From: Candidatus Obscuribacterales bacterium
Lineage (GTDB): Bacteria > Cyanobacteriota > Vampirovibrionia > Obscuribacterales > Obscuribacteraceae
Length of the DNA: 64,000 bases
Direction of reading: 5' to 3'
Assembly (NCBI GenBank): GCA_019637435.1
Contig: JAHBVO010000005.1
Location: forward strand, 248,001 to 312,000
Made by a program: the position numbers and the translations under genes
Shown here: positions 1 through 8,327 of the stretch, piece by piece
How positions within the stretch are numbered: the first letter of the stretch is position 1
Layout: the number at the start of each line of letters is the position of its first letter
Notes under the pieces: model-generated
What the model saw: the letters and a program-made list of their open reading frames with translations, nothing else
What the model was told of the DNA's origin: nothing
Database searches by the model: none

Positions 1-1640
1 TTCGGATAGAGCTTGTTCACGATCTCTAGCGTTTCCCTGCCGACTTTCTCAGCTTCCGAATACTGACCCAAGCCCTCCAGTGCCTGCGCCAGGCGAAAGA
101 GAGAGGTGACCGTGTAATCATGATATTTCCCAAGTACACGCTTCTTTATTGCCACAGCCTCGCGAGCATGTTCCAGCCCCTGTTTAAACTGATTTCGTTG
201 ATTGTAGATATCGCTCAACCACTCGTGAATAGAGCCTCTATCAAAATTCTCGCGGTGTTGAAGATTTGCCTCCAATGCCTTGTTGAAGAATTTAATTGCA
301 GTATCAAAATTTCCGCTTGTGCTGGAGTGTCTGGCAAAGTCCAGATATATCGCTTCTCTTTGAGCTATAGGCGCGTTGTTTTTCTCTGCGGACCTGACCG
401 CTTTCCAATAGAATGACGTAGCACTTGCAAAATTGTTGGGACCGAGAGACTTCTCCGTAGCGGCTTTGCGCGAAAGCGCTTCCCACTCATTCGGTAGGAA
501 TATGGGCCGAGCAATCGGATAGATGACAACGACGACAGCGGCAACAATTGCAAATACGATAGCAGCGACTGAAATTAAAGCGAGCTTGAATACGCCAATT
601 GATTTCTTCTGATGCCGTAAAACAGGCTTGGCCGAGGGATCTTCGATGCACTGTTTAAAGTCCTCAATTTTTTGCCAGCGGTCTTCCGGTTTCTTTTCCA
701 AACAGCCTTGAACGGCTCGATGCAGGTTAGGAGGCCATTTGAAAGTAGAAAAGTCGGGTGCGTCATTGACGTGAGACATCAAGGTCTGAAGCGCACTTTC
801 AGAAACAAAGGGCGGAAGTCCGGTTAAACATTCGAACGTCACACAACCCATTGAATAGATGTCGGAGCGTTTGTCAGCCCTCTTGCCGAGACATTGTTCG
901 GGACTCATATAATTTGGAGTTCCGAAAACCTCACCGGTTTGCGTCAGATTAGCTTCCTTCTCCTCGTCGACTAATTTAGCAATACCGAAATCAACTATCT
1001 TGGCGGTTTCTTCACCGGCAGAATTTCGAGCAATGATGATATTAGCCGGCTTCAAATCGCGATGTATCACACCGTTATCATGAGCGTGCTTCAAGCCATC
1101 ACACACTTGAGTGATTAGCTTCTGCACACGTTCTACCGGAAGTTTGCCTCCCGCATTATCAATTGCGTCCTGGAGCGAAATACCTTCAACGAAATCCATA
1201 ACCAGGTACGGACGGTTTTGTTCGTCTTGCCCGAACTCCCGCACCGCAGCTATATTCGGATGGTTCAGGGCGGTAGCGGTTTTCGCTTCTTGCTGAAACC
1301 GCTGAATTCCTCTTGCATGAAGTTGACCGCCGTGAATAAATTTGACAGCCACCACTCGGTCAAGGAGGAGGTGGCGAGCCTTGTACACGGTGCTCATGCC
1401 ACCACTGCCGAGTACGGACAAAATTTCGAAACGCCCTGCAATGGTGGTGCCGACTAGTGCCTCTGCATCTCTGGTATCGTCGGGTTCAGGAAATGAGAAG
1501 TTGTCATTGGTAGCAAATGGATCGACAAACGGGCTGACAGCAGCAGCCGCTTTTTGAACGGGACCACCGTCAACATGATCGGGTGAGCCTTCGACGACAA
1601 ACTTCAAATGTTCCTGCTGCTTAAGGTCTTCGTCACTCAC
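1..1640 (-). CDS. Transmembrane Ser/Thr protein kinase with C-terminal TPRs (3' end beyond window)
   Basis: The frame is open from a GTG at 1640 to the left edge, so the C-terminus is missing. An acidic N-terminal stretch of about 68 residues is followed by a complete Hanks-type kinase: glycine loop LGSGGMSTVYKA (78-89), VAVK lysine K100, HRDLKPAN with D195, DFG at 217-219 and a GTPNYMSPE activation-loop end near 241. All catalytic residues are present. One hydrophobic segment (about 352-374) is followed by TPR-like helices that should lie outside the membrane. This layout suggests that external TPRs control an internal kinase. The gene follows the pseudo-caspase gene by about 85 bases on the same strand and is probably co-transcribed with it. 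The GTG start is the least certain point, as only a weak ribosome site precedes it. Confidence 0.88.
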   Translation of the reverse strand, partial: MSDEDLKQQEHLKFVVEGSPDHVDGGPVQKAAAAVSPFVDPFATNDNFSFPEPDDTRDAEALVGTTIAGRFEILSVLGSGGMSTVYKARHLLLDRVVAVKFIHGGQLHARGIQRFQQEAKTATALNHPNIAAVREFGQDEQNRPYLVMDFVEGISLQDAIDNAGGKLPVERVQKLITQVCDGLKHAHDNGVIHRDLKPANIIIARNSAGEETAKIVDFGIAKLVDEEKEANLTQTGEVFGTPNYMSPEQCLGKRADKRSDIYSMGCVTFECLTGLPPFVSESALQTLMSHVNDAPDFSTFKWPPNLHRAVQGCLEKKPEDRWQKIEDFKQCIEDPSAKPVLRHQKKSIGVFKLALISVAAIVFAIVAAVVVVIYPIARPIFLPNEWEALSRKAATEKSLGPNNFASATSFYWKAVRSAEKNNAPIAQREAIYLDFARHSSTSGNFDTAIKFFNKALEANLQHRENFDRGSIHEWLSDIYNQRNQFKQGLEHAREAVAIKKRVLGKYHDYTVTSLFRLAQALEGLGQYSEAEKVGRETLEIVNKLYP

Positions 1641-1725
1641 GATGTGGTCCTGCTCAAGAGAACTTAGTGATTCCGTGATTCCGTTCGAACTCGTGCAATC
1701 TATCTATTCTAGCGCGCGGAGAAAA

Positions 1726-3492
1726 CTAGTTACCGCGAGACTCCAATTCTCTTAAGTGTTCGCGAGCCTTTTCGGCGCGCGGATCAGTGCTCGCACAAGC
1801 GTTCAAGAACTCATGCAGATTGGAAATTGCCCCGTTTCGATCGCCGTTTTGTTCCATCGCACGGCTCAAATAGAAGCGGGCATTAGCATCCTTCGGATCA
1901 ATTTTTACCGCCTCTTTATAGGACTCGACAGCCGGTCCGACATAACCCTGGACAAGTAGAATAGAACCAAGAGTGGTGCGCGCCGTCACAGATTTATTAT
2001 CTAAGCGCACCGCTTCCTTAGCCTGCGCGACAGCCTGATTGGTATCACCGGCACGAAGAAGTGCCGCGCTCAACCGTTCTCGAAACTCGGATTTTTTCGG
2101 ATAGAGATCGACCGCTTCCTGCATGTAACGAACAGCCTCGTCAATCTTTCCAGCAGCAAGTGATTTGCTCGACAACGTTTTCAATAAAGAAACGTCCTTC
2201 GGATTGATTCGATATGCATTTAGCAATTCATCCAGGCTGGCTTGCTTGTCACCGAGTTTATCTAAAACGCGAGCATAGTTGATGCGAAACAGCTCATCAG
2301 CAGGGCGAATAGCAATGGCTTTCTTATACTGTTCAGCAGCTCCTTGCCAATCGTCCTTCATGGTCAGTGCAGCACCATAGTCCGCAAGCGCATCTGCGTA
2401 TTTGGAGTCGGCGGCGATGGCGAGTTTATACTGTTCCAGTGCCTCATCCACTTTTCCATCAGCTATCAGATTACTCGCTTTAAGGTACGCACCTTCTGCA
2501 GATAGAAACGACGTAACGGAGCTTGGCAGATTCGCAACGCGCTCCACCGGCGGTGTTCCAAGCACGAGCGGAGCTCCTGTCCAGTTTGATTTCATCGCGG
2601 GAACTTGCTTCTTCTTCCAGCCGGCAGCGGATGTCTCTGCTTCGGTTTTCTGACGTGCAACAGCGAACGCCTTATCCAGCGAAATCAGACCGCCCTCCTG
2701 TCGAAGTGCGCTCGTCAGATTCTTCGAAAATGCACTGCTCCAGGTAATTTCGTTGGGCTGGCTCGAAGACATAATTATAAATCCATTGCCCAATGCAACC
2801 TTGCTTATATCAAGGTTGTATGTCTGTGTGAGTGACTTTGCTCCGGACTCGAGTTCAGCAGCACCACTATATGCGGACTGCAAAACCAATACGATTCTAT
2901 CGCTCTTCACGTTCTGCTTTAGCGTCGTCATCAGCGTCTGCATTGAAATGCAGGTTCCATAAATATTGTCCAGCGCACAGTCATATGCGCAAAGATATGT
3001 ATTTCCATCCGTCGTGGGAAACGCGCTTGTCGCCACATAAACGACAACGAGATCGTCCGGGCCAACTCCGTTTCCCAGGAAGTTCGGACCAATCGCACTC
3101 ATGATGTTTTGCTTGGAAGCATTTCCATCAAGCAACAATTTCACGTGCGATTTGTCGAATCTACCACCATTGGGATCGAGCAGATAATCACAAAACTCTT
3201 TGGCCGACTGCGCCATGTCGCTGGCTTCAGCACCACCGGGTGATAATCGGCCTTCTTTGAACCTGGAGGCGCCTATCACGACCGCCCACTTCTGCTTGAT
3301 TGGTCTGTTTGTACCTTTCGCATTGGGATTGAGATCTTGGATCTTGGTGAACTCAACACCGCGCACCGTCTTTGGTGTCTGAATTTTCTCACCCGTAATT
3401 TCATCCTCATCGGCTTGCGCGAATACGGAACCGCTCTGAAGTGCAAACAATGCCGTCAGCATCAATCTGGACAGCCACTGAATACGGTGCAT
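1726..3492 (-). CDS. Exported caspase-fold (pseudo-caspase) protein with TPR array
   Basis: 588 residues from the ATG at 3492, chosen because GAGG lies 8 bases upstream and a signal peptide (about 1-26, ending VFAQA) begins there. A longer frame starting at 3555 would overlap the upstream gene. Residues 66-310 match a caspase-like C14 p20 fold: WAVVIGAS, then DDLVVVY, then VLVLQSAYSGAA. The two catalytic positions are changed. The usual SGHG after the VVVY strand reads ATSA (154-157), and the usual D-S-C-Y-S-G reads QSAYSG (205-210). Neither His nor Cys is present, so it should not be a protease. Residues from about 340 to the end form at least five TPRs. It lies 13 bases after the hydrolase-DUF4384 gene and before the kinase-TPR gene. 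A scaffold or sensor role is inference. Confidence 0.85.
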   Translation of the reverse strand: MHRIQWLSRLMLTALFALQSGSVFAQADEDEITGEKIQTPKTVRGVEFTKIQDLNPNAKGTNRPIKQKWAVVIGASRFKEGRLSPGGAEASDMAQSAKEFCDYLLDPNGGRFDKSHVKLLLDGNASKQNIMSAIGPNFLGNGVGPDDLVVVYVATSAFPTTDGNTYLCAYDCALDNIYGTCISMQTLMTTLKQNVKSDRIVLVLQSAYSGAAELESGAKSLTQTYNLDISKVALGNGFIIMSSSQPNEITWSSAFSKNLTSALRQEGGLISLDKAFAVARQKTEAETSAAGWKKKQVPAMKSNWTGAPLVLGTPPVERVANLPSSVTSFLSAEGAYLKASNLIADGKVDEALEQYKLAIAADSKYADALADYGAALTMKDDWQGAAEQYKKAIAIRPADELFRINYARVLDKLGDKQASLDELLNAYRINPKDVSLLKTLSSKSLAAGKIDEAVRYMQEAVDLYPKKSEFRERLSAALLRAGDTNQAVAQAKEAVRLDNKSVTARTTLGSILLVQGYVGPAVESYKEAVKIDPKDANARFYLSRAMEQNGDRNGAISNLHEFLNACASTDPRAEKAREHLRELESRGN

Positions 3493-3505
3493 TCTTAATC
3501 CTCGA

Positions 3506-5230
3506 TTACTTGCCATGGAAAAGTTCGATAGCCGCTGAAACCATTCCGCCTGCACTTGTCGACGTCAGCCTCACGAGGCTGCTATCAGTCGCTTTGTGGA
3601 CTTGTGCCACCGCAGAAAAATCATCTGGTATCAAAGCTGGTTCGGGGTCGTCCCACGACAGTTTCATACGCGTGGGGCAAAGGTCCTTGGCTCCGGATTC
3701 ATCAGGCGAGACGAACGCGGTCAACGTTCGATCCCTCAAGGACTCCGGTGTCACGTCCACTTTTTCAGTTGCGAACACGAGACCCAATTGCTCCGTCCCT
3801 GGATGTTCATCAAACTGCATCCAGCCGACGGCAGGTATCGGATAGTCCTGCCCCTTTTTTAAATGGTTCTGCGTTCCGTAGTCATTATTGGGAAACAAAA
3901 CATCGCTTTTTCCGGTGGTTCCCGCCTTCATTACTAGATAGGCATAACCATCATTTCCTGGGATGAGATGAAACCTGATCGAATCTCCGGATTTAAACTG
4001 CGTTTTGTTATTGCAGCGATAGGTTTTTCCATCGCGATAAAGCTCAATCCAAAAGTTGATGCCTTGCGGTCCATCAGTCGATGCGATCTTGTTTTTAAAG
4101 TCGGACGGTGCTGGCACCGCCGGTAGCGCCGCTATTTGCGCTTTGCGTCGGGACTCTTCAATCTCCGCATCCGTAGGGAGTTTTGCTGTAGCATATTCCT
4201 CTTTGGATGCCACTACAGGCAGTTTGCCACCTGCTATGACTTTCGTATCGAGGGGGGCGATATTTCGGTCGATCCAGGTCGTGACGAATTTCAAGTCGTC
4301 CGGTTTGAACTGCCCCTTCTCAAAAATCAAATGTTCGGAATTCTTGCTCAAAACCAGCTGTCGATTGGAGGTGTTTAAGCGCTCGAACAACTTCCATGTA
4401 CCGGCGGGGCGTATGAGTTTATCGTTTGTTCCCTGCAAGAAAAGAACTGGAGTGTCCTTCACCATGGCTGCTGCGTTTAAGTTTTTCGACATAAATTCGT
4501 CAAATTGAACGAATTCTTTCGGCGCGAAGTCCGTCCTCATCAACGGATCGTTCTTCCACTGGCTGCGAAGTTCTTCGTTCAAAGAAATCTTTTGCACCGC
4601 AGACAGTGCCACATTGTCCATCTTTTTGCCGTAGCCACCAAAGATGGTGCTCAAGCCAGCCTTGAGTGCAACCTTGGCTTCATCACCGCTCATGCCGAAT
4701 CTGTCACGGGCGGGCACCGCAGCGACAAGTCCGTTAATCAAGTCGGGGTAAAAGGCACAAGCTCTCAAGGCAATTGCACCACCCATAGATTCGCCCAGAA
4801 TAACGACCGGCACGCCGGGATGCTGCTTGCGAATGTACTCCAGTGCAGCTTTGATATCGACAAGGCATCCATCGAAATCCATGCTCGAGGTTTCCGCATT
4901 CGACTTCAACTCACCGAAGCCGCGCAGGTCTATGGCATAGGTGGCAATTCCGTCCTTCGCCATCTCCTTGCCAAACTCGGCGTAGCAGCCTTTGTGCAAG
5001 CTAAAACCGTGGATACAAAGCATCGCCACTTTCGGCTTATCATTGGGAAGCCACGAAACGCATTTGATGTCTTGCGGTTTCGCCGCGGGTGGACGCAAGG
5101 TGAGCGACTTTGCACCGCTGTTTGCGTCGTCTGAAGACTCGGGAGCCTCTACTTGTGCAAGAATCGGCTGATTAAGACTGAATACTAAAATAGTTGCAAG
5201 CGCGAGTTGTCTAGAAATTTGGATTTTCAT
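3506..5230 (-). CDS. Exported alpha/beta hydrolase (S33/lysophospholipase-like) fused to DUF4384
   Basis: 574 residues from the ATG at 5230, which starts a clear signal peptide (about 1-26, ending ILAQ); a longer frame from 5269 adds no signal. Residues 52-325 are an alpha/beta hydrolase of the monoacylglycerol-lipase/serine aminopeptidase type: oxyanion strand CIHGFSLH, nucleophile elbow GESMGG (S148), acid D270 in QGTND, and H300 in NSEHLIFE. Residues about 394-500 look like DUF4384 (FKSGDSIRF, GYAYLV, LFPN, YPIP, GTEQL), a beta domain often attached to bacterial caspases and kinases. It heads the operon with the pseudo-caspase and kinase genes. The core is closely similar to the hydrolase half of the protein at 52099-53931. 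The substrate is unknown; an envelope lipid or peptide is a guess. Confidence 0.87.
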   Translation of the reverse strand: MKIQISRQLALATILVFSLNQPILAQVEAPESSDDANSGAKSLTLRPPAAKPQDIKCVSWLPNDKPKVAMLCIHGFSLHKGCYAEFGKEMAKDGIATYAIDLRGFGELKSNAETSSMDFDGCLVDIKAALEYIRKQHPGVPVVILGESMGGAIALRACAFYPDLINGLVAAVPARDRFGMSGDEAKVALKAGLSTIFGGYGKKMDNVALSAVQKISLNEELRSQWKNDPLMRTDFAPKEFVQFDEFMSKNLNAAAMVKDTPVLFLQGTNDKLIRPAGTWKLFERLNTSNRQLVLSKNSEHLIFEKGQFKPDDLKFVTTWIDRNIAPLDTKVIAGGKLPVVASKEEYATAKLPTDAEIEESRRKAQIAALPAVPAPSDFKNKIASTDGPQGINFWIELYRDGKTYRCNNKTQFKSGDSIRFHLIPGNDGYAYLVMKAGTTGKSDVLFPNNDYGTQNHLKKGQDYPIPAVGWMQFDEHPGTEQLGLVFATEKVDVTPESLRDRTLTAFVSPDESGAKDLCPTRMKLSWDDPEPALIPDDFSAVAQVHKATDSSLVRLTSTSAGGMVSAAIELFHGK

Positions 5231-5285
5231 GTCGTCCCAACTCCCGAGACCGTCGCCCTGAGCCTCCAAGCAGTCTCAAGTATAC

Positions 5286-5315
5286 ATTATAAGCGGCCCC
5301 GCTCCCGCATGTGAC
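5286..5315 (-). promoter_or_regulatory. Candidate promoter of the hydrolase/pseudo-caspase/kinase operon
   Basis: Read on the minus strand, a perfect TATAAT (5291-5286) is preceded by GTCACA with an 18-base spacer. It lies about 56 bases before the hydrolase ATG, in the gap shared with the divergent AAA+ gene. The -35 box is only a partial match. Confidence 0.5.
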
Positions 5316-5343
5316 GAACTCGTGATTTCGCCGTTAAAGTTCA

Positions 5344-5373
5344 TTGCCGCTTGGAAGCCTTATTGGGTATAAA
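5344..5373 (+). promoter_or_regulatory. Candidate promoter of the AAA+ ATPase gene
   Basis: TTGCCG (5344-5349) and TATAAA (5368-5373) are separated by 18 bases, about 32 bases before the ATG. It faces away from the hydrolase-operon promoter in the same 174-base divergent gap, so the two could be jointly regulated. Confidence 0.45.
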
Positions 5374-5404
5374 CTTATAGATATTTTCTGTGGACCTTGA
5401 CTAG

Positions 5405-7348
5405 ATGGCAAATTCGACGCACTCGATTGGTTTTCGCCGCTTAATGGACGCGGTCTTGAAGAACGTCAGCGAGCCTTTGCAATCAAGGCTTTTTGATACC
5501 TGGATCACTGGAGAAGACACGCCCGACGCCGGACGCCAGATCGCGACAGACCTGCTCCTGATTGCCACTTCACTGCATGTCAAGAAACAAAGCTTGACTC
5601 ACGGCCAATATGCGTTTCTGGGTGATCTTTACGACCATTGCCTCCACAAGGAGCGCGGAGATACAGTCGATCAACATAAAAAACGCCTGATCGACCTGGT
5701 CACAGAAAACGAATTTTACTGGGAGCCACCCATATCTTCGCTTAACCTACTGCGTGGTTATGATGCGGTTTCCAAAACAACTGTCGCGCCTATGTACAAA
5801 GATCTTTTGCTGAAGATCGTCACCGTCACATTGACTCACGTGGAAAAACCGACTGCGGTAGACAATCAAATTCTTTCTGAGTACGACCAACTCTGGACGG
5901 AAATAGTCACAGCCACGAGAACCCCGGCCAAAAGAGTCCATCCGGACAGTAGTCCGTTGATCGCGGATATCAATAGAGCAGTTCTTGAACTGGTAGTCCC
6001 CGCTCGAGAAGTTATCAAGGCGGTTGATGAACTCCAGCGCATGCCGGGATTGAAAGACACGGAGGGTTTCATTCGCAAAAGCTTCACTAACTACTGTGCT
6101 CAAGCAATTCTTGCAGACTCCCATGTGGACCAGAAAGAGCTTGAACTGTTTCACGATCTCGCGCCAACCCTGATGTTCTTTGGCAAACAGGGAAGTATTC
6201 AAAATTTGCAAGAGGCGTTTCAACGAGCTTCGAAAAATATTGAACCTAACGAAACTCCGCTGCTCGTCAGTATTCTCGACATGTACGACAGATCAATGCA
6301 CACCGAACTTGGTGCACGTGCACGGTCATTGTACTTCAGGCTTGCGAACACCGCATTCAAAGCCGACCTCACAGTAAGCGCAGATGAGCTGGAGTGGCTG
6401 GAGAAATTCAAAGATACACTTTATCCGCACGAAACCCTAGAACGTGTTGAAAAACTCGTTTCGGAAGACGGTATCGAGAAGCTGCCTGATCGGCCGGTCT
6501 TCGGCAACATCTCGGTTGAGCAAAGTCTTGAGGAATTGAACGCCAGTGTTGGGCTGGAACGTGTCAAACAGGATATGGCTCAGCTTGTCAATTTCATCAA
6601 AGTGCAACAGATGCGTGAGCAGAAGGGACTTCCCGGCTCGGGCATACCGAAACATTTCGTCTTTTGCGGTAATCCTGGAACCGGAAAAACGTCTGTCGCC
6701 AGAATTTTGTCGAACATCTATAAAGCTCTCGGTATCTTCAAGAAAGGTCAAATAGTTCAAGCCAGTCGCGCTGATTTGGTCGTCGAAGGACATCCGGGTA
6801 AGAGTGCCGTAAAAGTCAAAGACTCTTCGTTCGCCGCAATTGGCGGCGTTCTCTTTATCGATGAGGCAAATGAACTGCTGCAAGAGGGTGTTCAAGATCC
6901 GCAAGGCAAAGAGGCTGTCGAGACGCTGGTTAAGGCAATCGAAGATCGCCCCGAGACAATAGTTGTGATTCTCGCCGGACAACAAGATAAATTGGAGCGG
7001 TTTCTGAATTCGAATACTGCGCTGAAAACTCGCTTCAACAAGGCGTTTTATTTCGATGATTACTCGCCTGAACAAATGCTCGAAATATTCCAATCATTTT
7101 GCAACCGAGCTGCATTTCAAACCAGCCCTGAAGTATTGCGGCTCGTCAAATCTATTTTCGAACAGATTCACGCCGAGCGCAGCGGCGGATTTGGCAACGC
7201 GAAAGAGGTTCGGCGCATCTTCGAAAGCATCATCGGCAACCAAGCAAACCGCATCATTGCTCTATTGCCGGTCAATGAAGAAATACTGTCGACTATTACC
7301 GAAGACGACGTACAGCCACTTCTCGCAGCTTTAAGCGTCAGGCAGTAA
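5405..7348 (+). CDS. CbxX/CfxQ-type AAA+ ATPase with N-terminal TerB-like helical region
   Basis: 647 residues. The C-terminal third is an AAA+ module of the CbxX/CfxQ (SpoVK-like) family: the lead-in GLERVKQDM (383-391), Walker A GNPGTGKT (422-429), Walker B VLFIDEAN (482-489), and a sensor region ending LKTRF with a candidate arginine finger R543. These ATPases remodel protein complexes; the Rubisco activase CbbX is the best-known member. No Rubisco or phosphoribulokinase gene is nearby, so that role is unlikely here. The first 350 residues are helical, with up to three TerB-like segments. The clearest are near 228-252 and 312-340, the latter with the acidic pattern KADLTVSADELEWLEKF. No signal peptide, so probably cytosolic. 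Divergent from the kinase operon. Substrate unknown. Confidence 0.86.
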   Translation: MANSTHSIGFRRLMDAVLKNVSEPLQSRLFDTWITGEDTPDAGRQIATDLLLIATSLHVKKQSLTHGQYAFLGDLYDHCLHKERGDTVDQHKKRLIDLVTENEFYWEPPISSLNLLRGYDAVSKTTVAPMYKDLLLKIVTVTLTHVEKPTAVDNQILSEYDQLWTEIVTATRTPAKRVHPDSSPLIADINRAVLELVVPAREVIKAVDELQRMPGLKDTEGFIRKSFTNYCAQAILADSHVDQKELELFHDLAPTLMFFGKQGSIQNLQEAFQRASKNIEPNETPLLVSILDMYDRSMHTELGARARSLYFRLANTAFKADLTVSADELEWLEKFKDTLYPHETLERVEKLVSEDGIEKLPDRPVFGNISVEQSLEELNASVGLERVKQDMAQLVNFIKVQQMREQKGLPGSGIPKHFVFCGNPGTGKTSVARILSNIYKALGIFKKGQIVQASRADLVVEGHPGKSAVKVKDSSFAAIGGVLFIDEANELLQEGVQDPQGKEAVETLVKAIEDRPETIVVILAGQQDKLERFLNSNTALKTRFNKAFYFDDYSPEQMLEIFQSFCNRAAFQTSPEVLRLVKSIFEQIHAERSGGFGNAKEVRRIFESIIGNQANRIIALLPVNEEILSTITEDDVQPLLAALSVRQ

Positions 7349-7414
7349 ACTTGTCTATGATCTGAACGCCTCCTCTCTTGAAATTTAATTGAGCAGAGAT
7401 ATTGGACTGCATAT

Positions 7415-8317
7415 ATGTCGCAGTCTTTTCGACTATATCTGGATGAGACGAAGCGAAAGAGAGGCGGTACAATCGGTGCCATGAGTTATAGCGCGGCACT
7501 TACTGAACCACAAATATTCAAATCGCCCCTCAGATATCCTGGTGGAAAACAAAAGGCGATGCAACAAATCGCTCCGATGTTACCTACCAATGCAAACGAA
7601 TACCGTGAACCAATGGTCGGAGGAGGCAGCGTTTATTTTCACGCAAGAAGTGTTGGACTTGCGAACTCTTATTGGATCAATGACCTTTTCTCCGAACTTG
7701 TCGCGTTCTGGCGATCCACCCAGGACCAGGAAACTTGCTTGCGACTCACGCAGGAACTCGAAGCCCTGCGAGCGTCGTTCAAATCAGTAAAGGACATAAA
7801 GCGCTTTTTTCTCAAGGCTCGAAACGAGAAGGTTAGCGATGACTATCGCGCGGCTTTGCTGTTTTTCTTCTTCAATCGGGTCACTTTCTCCGGCACGACA
7901 CGCGCCGGTGGCTTCTCCGCAGCGGCAAGTCTACAGCGATTCACACATTCATCCATTGAGCGTTTGAATCCATTGCCTGCCGCATTGAAAGATACGAAAA
8001 TTACTTCGCTCGATTTCGAAAGCGTTATCAACGCTCCAGGGAAAGACGTATTCATTTTTCTGGACCCCCCTTATTTCACTGCGACTAAACTCTACGGTCG
8101 AAGCGGTGAGTTGCACGAATTCGACCATGCGCGCTTAGCGCAAACTTTGCGGGCAAGCAATCATCGCTTTCTTGTCACCTACGATGACTGCGAAACGATC
8201 CGCGAGCTTTATTCGTGGGCAAATATCAAACCCTGGGCGCTGCAATATGGAATGAATAATTGCAATCTGGCGAACACTAGCAAGATTGGCTCCGAAATTT
8301 TTATTTCAAACTACTAG
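7415..8317 (+). CDS. Dam-family (D12 class) DNA adenine N6-methyltransferase
   Basis: 300 residues from the ATG at 7415, or 278 from the ATG at 7481. The shorter form removes a 22-residue basic leader and begins close to the conserved SPLRYPGGK motif; neither start has a well-placed ribosome site. Family motifs are the N-terminal RYPGGK, the AdoMet-binding EPMVGGGSVYF, and the catalytic DPPY at about 195-198 (counting from 7481), followed by a DHARLAQTL helix typical of Dam/D12 enzymes. It should methylate the N6 of adenine in a short site, using S-adenosylmethionine. No restriction endonuclease or specificity gene is adjacent, so it appears to be an orphan methylase with a housekeeping or regulatory role. 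The gene ends 10 bases from a convergent TPR gene. Confidence 0.9.
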   Translation: MSQSFRLYLDETKRKRGGTIGAMSYSAALTEPQIFKSPLRYPGGKQKAMQQIAPMLPTNANEYREPMVGGGSVYFHARSVGLANSYWINDLFSELVAFWRSTQDQETCLRLTQELEALRASFKSVKDIKRFFLKARNEKVSDDYRAALLFFFFNRVTFSGTTRAGGFSAAASLQRFTHSSIERLNPLPAALKDTKITSLDFESVINAPGKDVFIFLDPPYFTATKLYGRSGELHEFDHARLAQTLRASNHRFLVTYDDCETIRELYSWANIKPWALQYGMNNCNLANTSKIGSEIFISNY

Positions 8318-8327
8318 GCTTTACCGC

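Noticed and set aside
5405..7348. Rubisco activase (CbbX) function for the AAA+ protein
   Set aside because: No Rubisco, phosphoribulokinase or Calvin-cycle gene is nearby and the N-terminal 350 residues are not part of CbbX.
7415..8317. A full restriction-modification system around the Dam methylase
   Set aside because: The flanking genes are an AAA+ ATPase of the CbxX type and a TPR protein; no nuclease-like gene is present, so it is reported as an orphan methylase.
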